A stretch of 20,574 bases of DNA from Coriobacteriaceae bacterium (lineage in GTDB: Bacteria; Actinomycetota; Coriobacteriia; Coriobacteriales; Eggerthellaceae). The notes beneath the pieces are model-generated. The model made no database searches. It saw only the letters and a program-made list of their open reading frames with translations, and was not told the origin of the DNA. Made by a program: the position numbers and the translations under genes. The stretch lies in contig SUUF01000031.1 in assembly GCA_015062635.1 (NCBI GenBank), forward strand, positions 1 through 20,574, in the 5' to 3' direction. Shown one piece after another: positions 7,006 through 14,890 of the stretch (positions within the stretch are counted from its first letter, which is position 1; each line of letters opens with the position of its first letter).

Positions 7006-7629
7006 ATGGCAACATACGGATTCTATTTCGATAACGAGCGCTGCACCGGCTGCCGCACCTGCAGCATGGCCTGCCGCGACTACAACGACACGCCGCGCGA
7101 GATTTCCTTCCGCAAGGTGTACGACGTGGAAGGCGGCGGCTTCGAGGTCGCCGAGGACGGCACCTGCACCACGACGTCGTTCGTGTACCACATCTCGTTG
7201 GGCTGCCAGCACTGCGCCGACCCGGCGTGCATCAAGGCGTGCCCGACCACGGCCATGCACAAAGACCCGCAGACCGACCTCGTGGTGGTCGACACCGAGA
7301 AGTGCATCGGCTGCGGTTACTGCGCGATGGCCTGCCCGTACGGCGTCCCGACGGTCGACCGCGAGGCCGGGCATTCCGTGAAGTGCACGGGTTGCATCGA
7401 CCGCGTGAAGGCCGGCAAGAAGCCCATCTGCGTCGAGGCGTGCCCGCTGCGCGCGCTCGACTTCGACGAGATCGGCGCGCTGCGCAAGGCCCATTCCGGC
7501 GTGCAGCAGATTCACCCGATGCCGGACGCTTCCATCACGCGCCCGCACATCATCATCAAGCCGTCTCCGGCCGCGGCCTCGCCGCTTGCCGCCGAGGGCT
7601 TCATCGCTAACCCGAAGGAGGTGCAGTAG
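7006..7629 (+). CDS. dmsB: DmsB-like four-cluster iron-sulfur subunit
   Basis: A 207-residue electron-transfer subunit that passes electrons from the membrane anchor to the molybdenum subunit. Sixteen cysteines form four ferredoxin groups: 13/16/19/23 (CTGCRTCSMAC), 67/70/75/79 (CQHCADPACIKAC), 100/103/106/110 (CIGCGYCAMAC) and 127/130/142/146 (CTGC with CVEAC). Spacing and order match DmsB/NrfC-family proteins. It has no signal peptide, as expected for a partner carried across the membrane with the Tat-exported A subunit. A strong ribosome site (GGGAAGGGGG, 6989-6998) precedes the ATG. It sits 16 bases after dmsA and 2 bases before dmsC, clearly one operon. Confidence 0.95.
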   Translation: MATYGFYFDNERCTGCRTCSMACRDYNDTPREISFRKVYDVEGGGFEVAEDGTCTTTSFVYHISLGCQHCADPACIKACPTTAMHKDPQTDLVVVDTEKCIGCGYCAMACPYGVPTVDREAGHSVKCTGCIDRVKAGKKPICVEACPLRALDFDEIGALRKAHSGVQQIHPMPDASITRPHIIIKPSPAAASPLAAEGFIANPKEVQ

Positions 7630-7631
7630 TC

Positions 7632-8489
7632 ATGGGAATGGCATTGCATGAGCTGCCCCTGGCGCTCTTCACCACCATCGCGCCCATCGGCGCCGGCGCG
7701 TTCGTCGCGCTGTGCGTGGCGTTTTTCAAGGGGAGCTTCACCGAGTCGCAGCTGAAGGCCATCGACCGGTACTCCATCGTGCCCATCATCGTGGCGCTCG
7801 TGGGCATGGCCTGCTCGGTTCCGCACCTCACCAACGCGAACAATGCGGTGAACGTGCTGAACACCATCGGGGCGACCCCGCTGGCCAACGAGATGACGGC
7901 CTTCGGCGTCTTCCTGGTGCTGGCCTGCCTGTATTGGATCTTCGGCGTCGCCGGCGGCCTGAAGAACATGGCGTTCCGCCGCGTGTTCGCCGCCATCGTG
8001 GCCATCGCCGCCATCGTGTTCGCCGTGTTCGTGGGCATGGCCTATGCGCTGCCCACGCAGCAGGTGTGGAACACCCTGTGGACCCCGGTCCAGATCGTCG
8101 GCATCGAGCTGTTCGGCGGCATGGTCGCCGGCATGATCGTGCTGATCATGGCCAACGCCGACAAGGGCGTCGAGAACGGCACCGACACCGTGCTCGCCGG
8201 CATCGCGATCTTCGGGTTCGTCGTGGCATGCGTCGCCACCTGCGTCATCTGGTACCTGGGCTCCGTGGCCGCATCGCCGGTCATCGACGTGGCCGCCAAC
8301 GCCGGCAGCCTCATCGTGTTCCTGGTGCTGTTCATCGTGCTCGGCATCATCGGATGCGCGTGCGCGTTCTTCACCTGCAAGATCGGTTCGATGAGCCTGC
8401 TCGGCTGGGCGTCGCTCGTCGTCATCGTGCTCGCGTGCTTCTTCGCGCGCCTGGTGTTTTACGGCATGCAGATCGGGGTCGGCTTCTAG
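7632..8489 (+). CDS. dmsC: DmsC-like membrane anchor subunit
   Basis: A 285-residue, highly hydrophobic protein with about eight membrane segments, starting MGMALHELPLALFTTIAPIG, which resembles the DmsC N-terminus. It would oxidise menaquinol and deliver electrons to DmsB. Conserved-looking features include the early His (HELPL), SVPHLTNA in the first periplasmic/loop region and SLLGWASL near the end. The AAGGAGGTG ribosome site (7616-7624) lies within the end of dmsB, with spacing that fits translational coupling; only 2 bases separate the two genes. An intrinsic terminator follows 21 bases after the stop. Confidence 0.9.
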   Translation: MGMALHELPLALFTTIAPIGAGAFVALCVAFFKGSFTESQLKAIDRYSIVPIIVALVGMACSVPHLTNANNAVNVLNTIGATPLANEMTAFGVFLVLACLYWIFGVAGGLKNMAFRRVFAAIVAIAAIVFAVFVGMAYALPTQQVWNTLWTPVQIVGIELFGGMVAGMIVLIMANADKGVENGTDTVLAGIAIFGFVVACVATCVIWYLGSVAASPVIDVAANAGSLIVFLVLFIVLGIIGCACAFFTCKIGSMSLLGWASLVVIVLACFFARLVFYGMQIGVGF

Positions 8490-8510
8490 CCTTTTCCCGC
8501 GCGAAACCGG

Positions 8511-8545
8511 ACGGGATGTGCCATCATTGGCGCATCCCGTTTTTT
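8511..8545 (+). terminator. Intrinsic terminator after dmsC
   Basis: A 12-bp stem (8511-8522, ACGGGATGTGCC, with 8529-8540, one G-U pair), a 6-base loop ATCATT, and a T-run ending at 8545. It abuts the ribosome site of the next gene, leaving no room for a separate promoter between them. Confidence 0.9.
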
Positions 8546-8561
8546 CATGGATAGGAATGAC

Positions 8562-9221
8562 ATGTGCATTAACCAGATTTCCGAGGAATGCCTCGCGGGC
8601 ATCGCGTTCGTCGGGCGCTCGCTCGGGCCGTTTTTCCGCTACGACCCCAAGCGCGAGTTCGATGTGATCGGGCCGTCATACGATGCCATCATGCAGCTGA
8701 ACGCGCAGGAGGCGGCGAAGGATTGGCCGTTCGCCGACGAGAAGGCGGTGTTCCGCGCGCTTTGCCTGATGCAGGAGGGGCTGGAGGACGACCTCGACGA
8801 AGAGGCGATTATCTGGGAGTACCGCCGGCTGTTCGTGGGGCCGGCGCATAAGGCGGCGCCGCCGTGGGGGTCGGTGTACACCGACAAGGACGGCGTGATG
8901 TTCGGCGGCAGCTGGGTGGCGTTGCGCGAGTGGATGCGCGAGAACGGCCTGGCGGTGGCCGAGGGCGAGAGCCGCGAGCCCGAAGACCACATCGGCCTGA
9001 TGCTCGAGATGATGGCCTGGCTCGCGCAGGAGCGTCCCGAGCTGGTGGGCCCGTTCCTGCAGCTGCACCTGCTACCGTGGGCGGGGCATTTCCTGGCCCG
9101 TGTCGAGGAGGTTTCGCAGCATCCGTTTTTCGAGGGGCTGGCGCGGCTTACCGCGGCAAGCCTGTCGGGCATCCAGACCGAGCTCGGGCTGGAGGTCGAC
9201 GTGCCGCGATTCTACCGGTAG
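8562..9221 (+). CDS. TorD/DmsD-family molybdoenzyme chaperone
   Basis: A 219-residue all-helical cytoplasmic chaperone that binds the Tat leader of the catalytic subunit and aids cofactor insertion before export. Family marks are EYRRLFVGPAHKAAPPWGSV (86-105), the following aromatic/acidic YTDKDG, REWMRENGL (122-130) and EPEDHIGLMLEMMAWLAQE (139-157), the usual PEDH helix. The start at 8562 is preferred over an in-frame ATG at 8547, because GGATAGGA lies at proper spacing before 8562 whereas 8547 touches the terminator T-run. The gene directly follows dmsABC, so DmsA is the likely client. It has no visible promoter of its own, so expression probably depends on read-through of the terminator or on a promoter inside dmsC. 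Confidence 0.88.
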   Translation: MCINQISEECLAGIAFVGRSLGPFFRYDPKREFDVIGPSYDAIMQLNAQEAAKDWPFADEKAVFRALCLMQEGLEDDLDEEAIIWEYRRLFVGPAHKAAPPWGSVYTDKDGVMFGGSWVALREWMRENGLAVAEGESREPEDHIGLMLEMMAWLAQERPELVGPFLQLHLLPWAGHFLARVEEVSQHPFFEGLARLTAASLSGIQTELGLEVDVPRFYR

Positions 9222-9356
9222 CGCGCGATTGCGCGGGTGCGCCCGTTCCCGTGCCCGAGCCCGCGTGGCGCATTCAAACGTGCGCTTCGCGTCTGCGGGA
9301 ATCTTGCTTTACACTGGTGGGTGCAGGGCTCGAATACGCAGGGAGGTGCATCCGGA

Positions 9357-10208
9357 GTGCCGGGAAAGCTCGTGATATGCCCGACGCCTATCGGGAATTT
9401 GGACGACATGCCGCCGCGGGCGCTCGCCGCGTTGCGCGATGCCGACGTGGTGTGCGCCGAGGACACGCGCGTGACGGGCAAGCTGCTCGCCGCCTTCGGC
9501 ATCCGCACGCGGCTCGAGCGGCTCGACGAGAACCTGATGGGCGAGCGCGCCGCGTCGATCGTCGAGCGCGTGCGCGCCGGCGAGACGCTCGCCTACTGCT
9601 CGGATGCGGGCATGCCGGGAGTCTCGGACCCCGGGTTGCGTCTGGTGGACGCCGCGCTCGATGCCGGCGTGCCCGTCGAGGTGCTGCCGGGGCCCACGGC
9701 AGTGGCCACCGCCTATGTGGCCAGCGGTTTCACGTGCCCGCGCTTCTATTTCGGGGGGTTCTTCCCGCGCAAGGCGGGCGAGCGCGCGCAGGCGCTCGAG
9801 TCGCTGCGCGGCCTGGATGCCGTGGCGTTGTTCTACGAGAGCCCGCATCGCATCGCCTCGGCGCTCGCCGATGTGGCGCATGCCCTGCCGATGCGGCGCG
9901 TCGCCGTGTGCCGCGAACTCACGAAGCTGCACGAGGAAGTGGTGCGCGGCCAATCGGGCGACGTTGCGGCCACGTTCGCCGCGCGCGAGGCCGAAGGCGG
10001 CGTGAAGGGCGAAGTCGTGCTCGTGGTGGATGCCCCGGGCGAACACGAGCGGGAAGCGCAGGCGGCTGACGCTGCCGTATCGGCCGCCGACCGGGCGGCG
10101 CAGCTCGTGGCCGAAGGCGTCCTGTCGCGAAAGGACATCGTGAAGGCGCTGCGTGAGGAGTTCGGCATCTCGCGCAACGAGGCGTACGACCTGGTGCACG
10201 GGCTATGA
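9357..10208 (+). CDS. rsmI: 16S rRNA 2'-O-methyltransferase RsmI (C1402)
   Basis: A 283-residue SAM-dependent tetrapyrrole-methylase-fold enzyme that methylates the ribose of C1402 in 16S rRNA. Diagnostic motifs: KLVICPTPIGNLDDMPPRAL (4-23), AEDTRVTGKLL, SDAGMPGVSDPGLRLVD (82-98), PGPTAVATAYVASGF, FFPRKAGER, FYESPHRI and the RELTKLHEE block. The C-terminal helices (LSRKDIVKALREEFGIS) form the small extra domain usual in RsmI. A GTG start at 9357 is chosen, since GGGAGG lies 10 bases before and the protein then begins with the normal family N-terminus; an upstream in-frame ATG would add 40 unrelated residues. It overlaps the next gene by ATGA. It is not linked in function to the dms operon. 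Confidence 0.92.
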   Translation: MPGKLVICPTPIGNLDDMPPRALAALRDADVVCAEDTRVTGKLLAAFGIRTRLERLDENLMGERAASIVERVRAGETLAYCSDAGMPGVSDPGLRLVDAALDAGVPVEVLPGPTAVATAYVASGFTCPRFYFGGFFPRKAGERAQALESLRGLDAVALFYESPHRIASALADVAHALPMRRVAVCRELTKLHEEVVRGQSGDVAATFAAREAEGGVKGEVVLVVDAPGEHEREAQAADAAVSAADRAAQLVAEGVLSRKDIVKALREEFGISRNEAYDLVHGL

Positions 10209-10774
10209 ACTACCTGTATATCGACGGCATCGAGGTGCAGGTGGTGCGCCGGCGCGTGAAGAACCTGTCGCTGCGCATCAACCAGTCGGACGGCACCGTG
10301 CTGGTGACGGCGCCGATGCGCTGCCGCGACGACCAAATCGAGCAGTTCGTGCGGTCGAAGGCCGCGTGGATTTCGCAGCACCATCAAGCCGTGCTCGCGT
10401 CGCCCATGCACCTGGCCGAACAGGCGAGCCCCGAGGAGGTGCGCCAATGGCGCGCCATCGTGCAGGTGGGCACCGAGCTGCTCGTCGAGAAGTGGGCGCC
10501 GGTGCTCGGGGTGCGCCCGAAGACGCTCGCCTACCGCAACATGCGCAGCCGTTGGGGCAGCTGCACGCCCGACACCGGGCGCGTGTGCATCAACGTACGC
10601 CTGGCGTTGTACCCGCCGCAATGCCTGGAATACGTGGTCGTCCACGAGCTCTGCCATTTCTTCGTGCGCAACCATGGGTCGGGATTCACGATGCTCATGG
10701 ACCGCCACCTGCCCAATTGGCGTGAATCGCGCAAGCTCCTCGAGACGTATACGCTCGGCGACGGCAGCCGGTAG
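10205..10774 (+). CDS. YgjP-like (DUF45/M48-type) metallopeptidase
   Basis: A 189-residue protein with the YgjP/DUF45 layout. An N-terminal beta segment, VQVVRRRVKNLSLRI (11-25), is followed by a helical part. RNMRSRWGSC (111-120) is a family signature, and VVHELCHFFVRNHGSGF (145-161) supplies the zinc site: HExxH at 147-151 and third ligand His157. It is probably a cytoplasmic zinc protease; the substrate is unknown. It is slightly shorter than many members (usually about 220-240). The ATG overlaps the rsmI stop (ATGA), so translation is coupled to rsmI. A gene-free stretch of about 200 bases follows, ending in the promoter of the next gene. Confidence 0.85.
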   Translation: MNYLYIDGIEVQVVRRRVKNLSLRINQSDGTVLVTAPMRCRDDQIEQFVRSKAAWISQHHQAVLASPMHLAEQASPEEVRQWRAIVQVGTELLVEKWAPVLGVRPKTLAYRNMRSRWGSCTPDTGRVCINVRLALYPPQCLEYVVVHELCHFFVRNHGSGFTMLMDRHLPNWRESRKLLETYTLGDGSR

Positions 10775-10967
10775 CATTGCCCGCTCCCGATGCCGACGTT
10801 GCCGTTCCAAGCGATAACGGGCAGTACGGTCGCCGGGCGTACACAGACCCTCCACATTTCGGTGCTGATTTGCAAAACCGCAGGTCACAGCCGTGCAGCA
10901 TGCGCGTGACAAAACGGCGCATACGTATAGCAAGGGTCTAAAACCCCAGGTCGGCGAAATCTTCGCA

Positions 10968-10973
10968 TATAAT
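10968..10973 (+). promoter_or_regulatory. Consensus -10 placed for a leaderless mRNA
   Basis: TATAAT is a perfect -10 box and ends 7 bases before the ATG at 10981, so transcription should begin at or next to the start codon. No ribosome-binding sequence is present and no clear -35 is seen. The rest of 10775-10967 holds no gene I can support. Confidence 0.6.
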
Positions 10974-10980
10974 TTCCGCC

Positions 10981-12087
10981 ATGGTTACGACGAACGCATA
11001 CAGGCTGTTGGCTCTGCCGCTGGCCGCAACGCTCGCCTTCGCGGCCTTCGGGGCCGTGCCCTCCGGTGTCGCCTTCGCCGATGACGAGGCGCCCGAGCTC
11101 ATCTACACCGAACCCACCGAGCTCCAGCAGCGCGTCGAGGCGTCGGCTGCGGCGTACAACCAGGCCGTCGCCGAGCTCGAGGACCTGCAAGCGCGCATCG
11201 ACGAGAACGGCAAGCGCATCGCGAAGATCGAGAAAGCCCTGCCCAAGCAGCAGGAGAAGGCCGACACGGCGATCGTGTCGATGTACAAGCTCTCCGAAAA
11301 CGGTTCGGGCATCGCCGACGTGCTGATGGGCATGCAAGACTTCGACGACCTGATGACGATGATCGACTACCTCTCGGGCATCACGACGGACAACCTCGAT
11401 GCGATTGCCGAGCTGCAGGCCTTGCGCGAGGACCTCGCCGATGCCGAATCGCGTTTGCGGGTCGAGAAAGCCCAGGCCGAGCAGGCGGTCGAGGATGCGG
11501 AGCGCACCTTGGCCGAAGCGCAGGCCGCGCGCGAGGAGGCGGCTGCGGCGGCGCAGGCCGAGATCGAGGCGATGCGCGAGCAGATTGCCGCGCAGGCGGC
11601 CGAGGAGGCGCTTGCCCAGGCCGTCGAGCAGGGCGCGACGGAAGAAGAGGCGCAACAGCAGGCTGAATCGGCGCGCGAGAGCGCGGCTGCCGCGGTCGAT
11701 GCGAACGGCGTGGACTGGAGCATGGACAAGGATGCGTTCGTGGACGAATGGTCGGACCGCATCGACGAATACCTCGACGGTTCGCCCATGGAGGGCCAGG
11801 GTTCGAATTTCGCGTCGGCTGCCTGGGATTACGGCGTCGACCCCCGCTGGTCGCCGGCAATCGCCAACACCGAGAGCACGAAGGGGCAGTACACGTTCGC
11901 CGACTACAACGCCTGGGGCTGGGGGTCTGCGAGCTGGGATAGCTGGGAAGAGGCCATCAACGACCATGTGAAGGGCCTCGCCGACGGCTATGGGCAGACG
12001 ATTTCGCAGGAAAGCGCCGAGAAATACTGCCCGCCGAACGCCGACAGCTGGTATACCGACACGCTGAACGAGATGAACCGCATGTAG
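10981..12087 (+). CDS. Secreted PcsB-like coiled-coil protein with lysozyme-fold C-terminus
   Basis: A 368-residue exported cell-wall protein. The signal peptide is MVTTNAYRLLALPLAATLAFAAFG.. with likely cleavage after AFA (~33). Residues ~45-236 are a long charged, Ala/Glu/Gln-rich coiled coil. Within it, MYKLSENGSGIADVLMGMQD and the following FDDLMTMIDYLSGI (101-134) match the helical tip of PcsB/EnvC-type hydrolase regulators. The C-terminal ~100 residues (NFASAAWDYGVDPRW, IANTES, YNAWGWGSASWDSWEEAI) look like a lysozyme/glucosaminidase-like fold; Glu298 in ANTES is a plausible catalytic acid. It is probably involved in peptidoglycan cleavage at division, but activity is inferred. A perfect -10 sits immediately upstream. 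It stands alone in its transcription unit. Confidence 0.8.
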   Translation: MVTTNAYRLLALPLAATLAFAAFGAVPSGVAFADDEAPELIYTEPTELQQRVEASAAAYNQAVAELEDLQARIDENGKRIAKIEKALPKQQEKADTAIVSMYKLSENGSGIADVLMGMQDFDDLMTMIDYLSGITTDNLDAIAELQALREDLADAESRLRVEKAQAEQAVEDAERTLAEAQAAREEAAAAAQAEIEAMREQIAAQAAEEALAQAVEQGATEEEAQQQAESARESAAAAVDANGVDWSMDKDAFVDEWSDRIDEYLDGSPMEGQGSNFASAAWDYGVDPRWSPAIANTESTKGQYTFADYNAWGWGSASWDSWEEAINDHVKGLADGYGQTISQESAEKYCPPNADSWYTDTLNEMNRM

Positions 12088-12180
12088 CGCTTGTCCCGCG
12101 GGCGTCCGCGCCCTGCGGCGCGATTCCTCTCGCGGCTCATCGCAACCATAGTTATAGCTTCCCAACCTGCCGAAAGACGC

Positions 12181-12209
12181 TATACTGGCCGTTGGCGCTT
12201 TTTCGCGCC
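12181..12209 (+). promoter_or_regulatory. metG promoter -10 and leader hairpin
   Basis: TATACT (12181-12186) is a good -10 with no clear -35, giving a leader of about 75 bases. A small hairpin GGCGC-TTTTTC-GCGCC (12194-12209) lies right at the predicted 5' end of the transcript. There is no T-box-like structure that I can recognise. Confidence 0.4.
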
Positions 12210-12268
12210 GGTAATTACATTGAGCGTGCCCCGGCATCATCCGCCGCCCGGCACGGAAGGAGTCTTAC

Positions 12269-13846
12269 ATGAGCAAGGGAACCTTTTCCGTCACCACCCC
12301 CATCTACTACGTGAACGCAGCCCCGCATCTGGGCACCGCGTACACCACCGTCGCCGCCGACACCGTGTGCCGCTACCAGCGCATGAACGGGTACGACGTG
12401 GCCATGGTGACGGGAATGGATGAGCATGGCCAGAAGGTGGCCGACACCGCCGAGGGCAAGGGCATGAGCCCGCAGGCCTGGTGCGATTCCATGGAGCCGG
12501 CGTTCCGTGAGGCGTGGGACCTGCTGGACATCCGCTATACCGATTTCGTCCGCACCACCGAGCCGCGCCAGGCACGTACGGTGCAGAAGTTCTGGACCGA
12601 CCTGTACGAGAAGGGCTGGCTGTACAAGGGCAGCTACGAGGGCTGGTACTGCGTGCACGAAGAGACCTACTACGCCGAGAACGACCTCGAGAAGAACGAG
12701 GACGGCGAGTACGTGTGTCCCGACTGCAAGCGCCCCGTGCAGCTGATGAGCTCGGGCGAGGAGAACTGGTTCTTCAAGCTGTCCGAGTTCCAGGAGCCGC
12801 TGCTGAAGTTCTATGACGAGCACCCCGATTTCATCCTGCCCACCACGCGCCGCAACGAAATCGTCACCTTCGTGAAGGGCGGGCTGAAGGACCTCTCCAT
12901 CAGCCGTTCGACCTTCGACTGGGGCGTGCCGCTGCCGTTCGACGAGGGGCATGTGGCCTATGTGTGGGCCGACGCGCTGCTCGCCTATGCCACGGGCATC
13001 GGGTATGCCGACCCCGACCGCGCCGACGAGTTCGCCGCGCGCTGGCCGTACAAGTACCACTTCGTGGGCAAGGACATCACGCGTTTCCACTGCGTCATCT
13101 GGCCGGCGATGCTGATGGCTGCGGGCATGCCGATTCCCGAGCACATCTTCGGCCATGGCTTCCTGCTCACGAAGGGCGAGAAGATGTCGAAGTCGAAGGG
13201 CAACGGCGTGATGCCGTCCGACCTCGTGAACATCTTCGGCGTCGACGCCTACCGCTACTACTTCATGAGCGACGTGCAGTTCGGCCACGACGGCAACATC
13301 AGCATGGAGCGCATGGTGCAGGTGTACAACGCCGACCTGGCGAACACCTGGGGAAACCTGTGCTCGCGCGTGTTCAACATGACGAAGAAGTACTTCGCGC
13401 GCCAGGTGCCGGCCGCCAAGCCCGATGCCGCCGCGAACCCGCTGAAGCCGATCGCCGACGGCCTGTACGCGAAGTTCGACGCCTGCATGGAAAACGTCGA
13501 CTTCACCGGCGCCGCCGCCGCAGTGCAGGAGCTCGCGGGCGCCGTGAACCACTACGTGGAGGATTCCGCGCCGTGGAACCTCGCGAAGGACGAGGCCAAG
13601 GCCGATGAGCTCGCCGCCGTCATCTACAACGCGCTCGAGTCCATCCGCATCATCGCGCTGTTCATGGCGCCGCTGATGCCGAACACCTCGGCCGAGGTGT
13701 TCCGCCGTCTGGGCCTCGGCGACATCGACGAGATCGTCGACATCGAGTCGGCCGCCGCGTGGGGCCAGCTGCCCGCCGGCAACCCGGTCGAGATCGGCGA
13801 CCCGCTGTTCCCGCGCCTCGACGTGGACGCCATCAACTTGGATTAA
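12269..13846 (+). CDS. metG: Methionyl-tRNA synthetase
   Basis: A 525-residue class I synthetase that charges tRNA-Met and initiator tRNA. The HIGH-type site is PIYYVNAAPHLGTAYT (HLGT at 20-23); VTGMDEHGQKV follows in the Rossmann fold. A single zinc-knuckle-like insertion contains C128, H130, C150 and C153 (YCVHEETYY; CPDCKRP). WADALLAYATGIG and the KMSKS loop (305-309, KGEKMSKSKGN) are intact. The C-terminal anticodon-binding helical domain ends in a normal way, and the optional EMAP/tRBD dimerisation domain found in some MetRS is absent. The ATG has a strong GGAAGGAG 8 bases upstream. It is followed by a terminator, so it is a separate transcript, although the order metG-tatD-rsmA matches many Gram-positive genomes. 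Confidence 0.96.
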   Translation: MSKGTFSVTTPIYYVNAAPHLGTAYTTVAADTVCRYQRMNGYDVAMVTGMDEHGQKVADTAEGKGMSPQAWCDSMEPAFREAWDLLDIRYTDFVRTTEPRQARTVQKFWTDLYEKGWLYKGSYEGWYCVHEETYYAENDLEKNEDGEYVCPDCKRPVQLMSSGEENWFFKLSEFQEPLLKFYDEHPDFILPTTRRNEIVTFVKGGLKDLSISRSTFDWGVPLPFDEGHVAYVWADALLAYATGIGYADPDRADEFAARWPYKYHFVGKDITRFHCVIWPAMLMAAGMPIPEHIFGHGFLLTKGEKMSKSKGNGVMPSDLVNIFGVDAYRYYFMSDVQFGHDGNISMERMVQVYNADLANTWGNLCSRVFNMTKKYFARQVPAAKPDAAANPLKPIADGLYAKFDACMENVDFTGAAAAVQELAGAVNHYVEDSAPWNLAKDEAKADELAAVIYNALESIRIIALFMAPLMPNTSAEVFRRLGLGDIDEIVDIESAAAWGQLPAGNPVEIGDPLFPRLDVDAINLD

Positions 13847-13858
13847 ACAAGGCGGAAG

Positions 13859-13892
13859 GCCCGGCCGTGCCGTTGGCATGGTCGGGCTTTTT
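13859..13892 (+). terminator. Intrinsic terminator after metG
   Basis: A 13-bp stem (13859-13871 with 13875-13887, two G-U pairs), the 3-base loop GTT and five T residues (13888-13892). It begins 12 bases after the metG stop. Confidence 0.88.
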
Positions 13893-13942
13893 CGTGAAGC
13901 CGTATGTGCCCGAATGGCGAAGGCACCCGAGAGCGAGGGCGA

Positions 13943-14890
13943 ATGACCTGGGTCAACACAACCGGTTACGAGGACACGCTGTTCCGCGTGCGCAAGAAGA
14001 AGGGCGAGGCGAAGGTGGTCGATGCGCCGTCACCGGCCATCGAGGCGCCCATCGCCGATGCGCACACGCATTTGGGACCGGGCGACGCGCCGCTCGTCTT
14101 GGCGCGCGCGGCGGCTCATGGGGTCGATTTCATCTGCACGATCGCGACGGCGACCGACGACCTCGACGTGGTGTATGCCCAGCTCGACACCTGGCGTGAA
14201 GATGCCCGCGAAGTGCTCGCGCGCATCGCGCCCGCGGTGCCTGATGTCCCGCGCGTGCGCATCGCCGCCGGGTGCCACCCGCACGATGCGTCGAAGTTCA
14301 CGCCGGAAGTGCGTGCGCGCCTGATCGAGGTGCTGCACGACCCGCGCACCTGCGCGGTGGGCGAGATCGGGCTCGACTATTACTACAACAATTCCGAACC
14401 CGAGGCGCAGCGGCGCGTCTTCCGCGAGCAGCTGCGCATCGCGCACGAGGCGGGGCTGCCCGTGCAGCTGCATGTGCGCGACGCCCATGCCGAGGCGTTC
14501 GAGATACTGCAGGAAGAGGGCTTTCCCGCGGCGGGCGTGATGCTGCATTGCTGCAGCTTGCCGCCCGACGAGCTGCGCCCGTGGATCGACGCCGGATGCT
14601 ACATCAGCTACGGCGGCGCCATCACGTTCGGGCGTTCCGACGACGCGCGCGAGGCCGCTGCGCTCGTGCCGGCCGGCCGCGTGCTCACCGAGACCGATGC
14701 GCCCTATATGACGCCGGTGCCGTTGCGCGGCTCGAAGTGCGAATCGGCCCACACGGTGTTCACCTGCGCGAAGCTTGCCGAGGTGTTCGGCTGCGCGCCG
14801 GGCGATGCGCGCCGTGCGTTGCTGCAGCGTTTCCACGACAACGCCCTCGAGCTGCTGGACAAGGAGCCCACCGCATGGCAGACCGCGTGA
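13943..14890 (+). CDS. tatD: TatD-family metal-dependent DNase/hydrolase
   Basis: A 315-residue TIM-barrel hydrolase of the TatD family (3'-5' exonuclease/DNA repair activity in known members). Metal ligands are in place: ADAHTHL with H41 and H43, GEIGLDYYY with E141, LHVRD with H177, LHCC with H202 and TETDAPYM with D252. Most TatD proteins have the HxH within the first ten residues. Here about 35 extra residues (MTWVNTTGYEDTLFRVRKKK..) precede it and are unusual. The start at 13943 has GCGAGGGCG just upstream; an in-frame ATG at 13904 would lengthen the extension further and lacks a site. The 3' end overlaps the next gene by 16 bases, and only the metG terminator separates it from metG. Confidence 0.9.
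   Translation: MTWVNTTGYEDTLFRVRKKKGEAKVVDAPSPAIEAPIADAHTHLGPGDAPLVLARAAAHGVDFICTIATATDDLDVVYAQLDTWREDAREVLARIAPAVPDVPRVRIAAGCHPHDASKFTPEVRARLIEVLHDPRTCAVGEIGLDYYYNNSEPEAQRRVFREQLRIAHEAGLPVQLHVRDAHAEAFEILQEEGFPAAGVMLHCCSLPPDELRPWIDAGCYISYGGAITFGRSDDAREAAALVPAGRVLTETDAPYMTPVPLRGSKCESAHTVFTCAKLAEVFGCAPGDARRALLQRFHDNALELLDKEPTAWQTA

Noticed and set aside
10885..12240. 451-codon open frame antisense to the secreted coiled-coil gene
   Set aside because: Shadow frame; the plus-strand gene has a signal peptide, coiled coil and promoter.
12215..13879. 554-codon open frame antisense to metG
   Set aside because: Shadow of metG, which carries both HIGH-type and KMSKS motifs.
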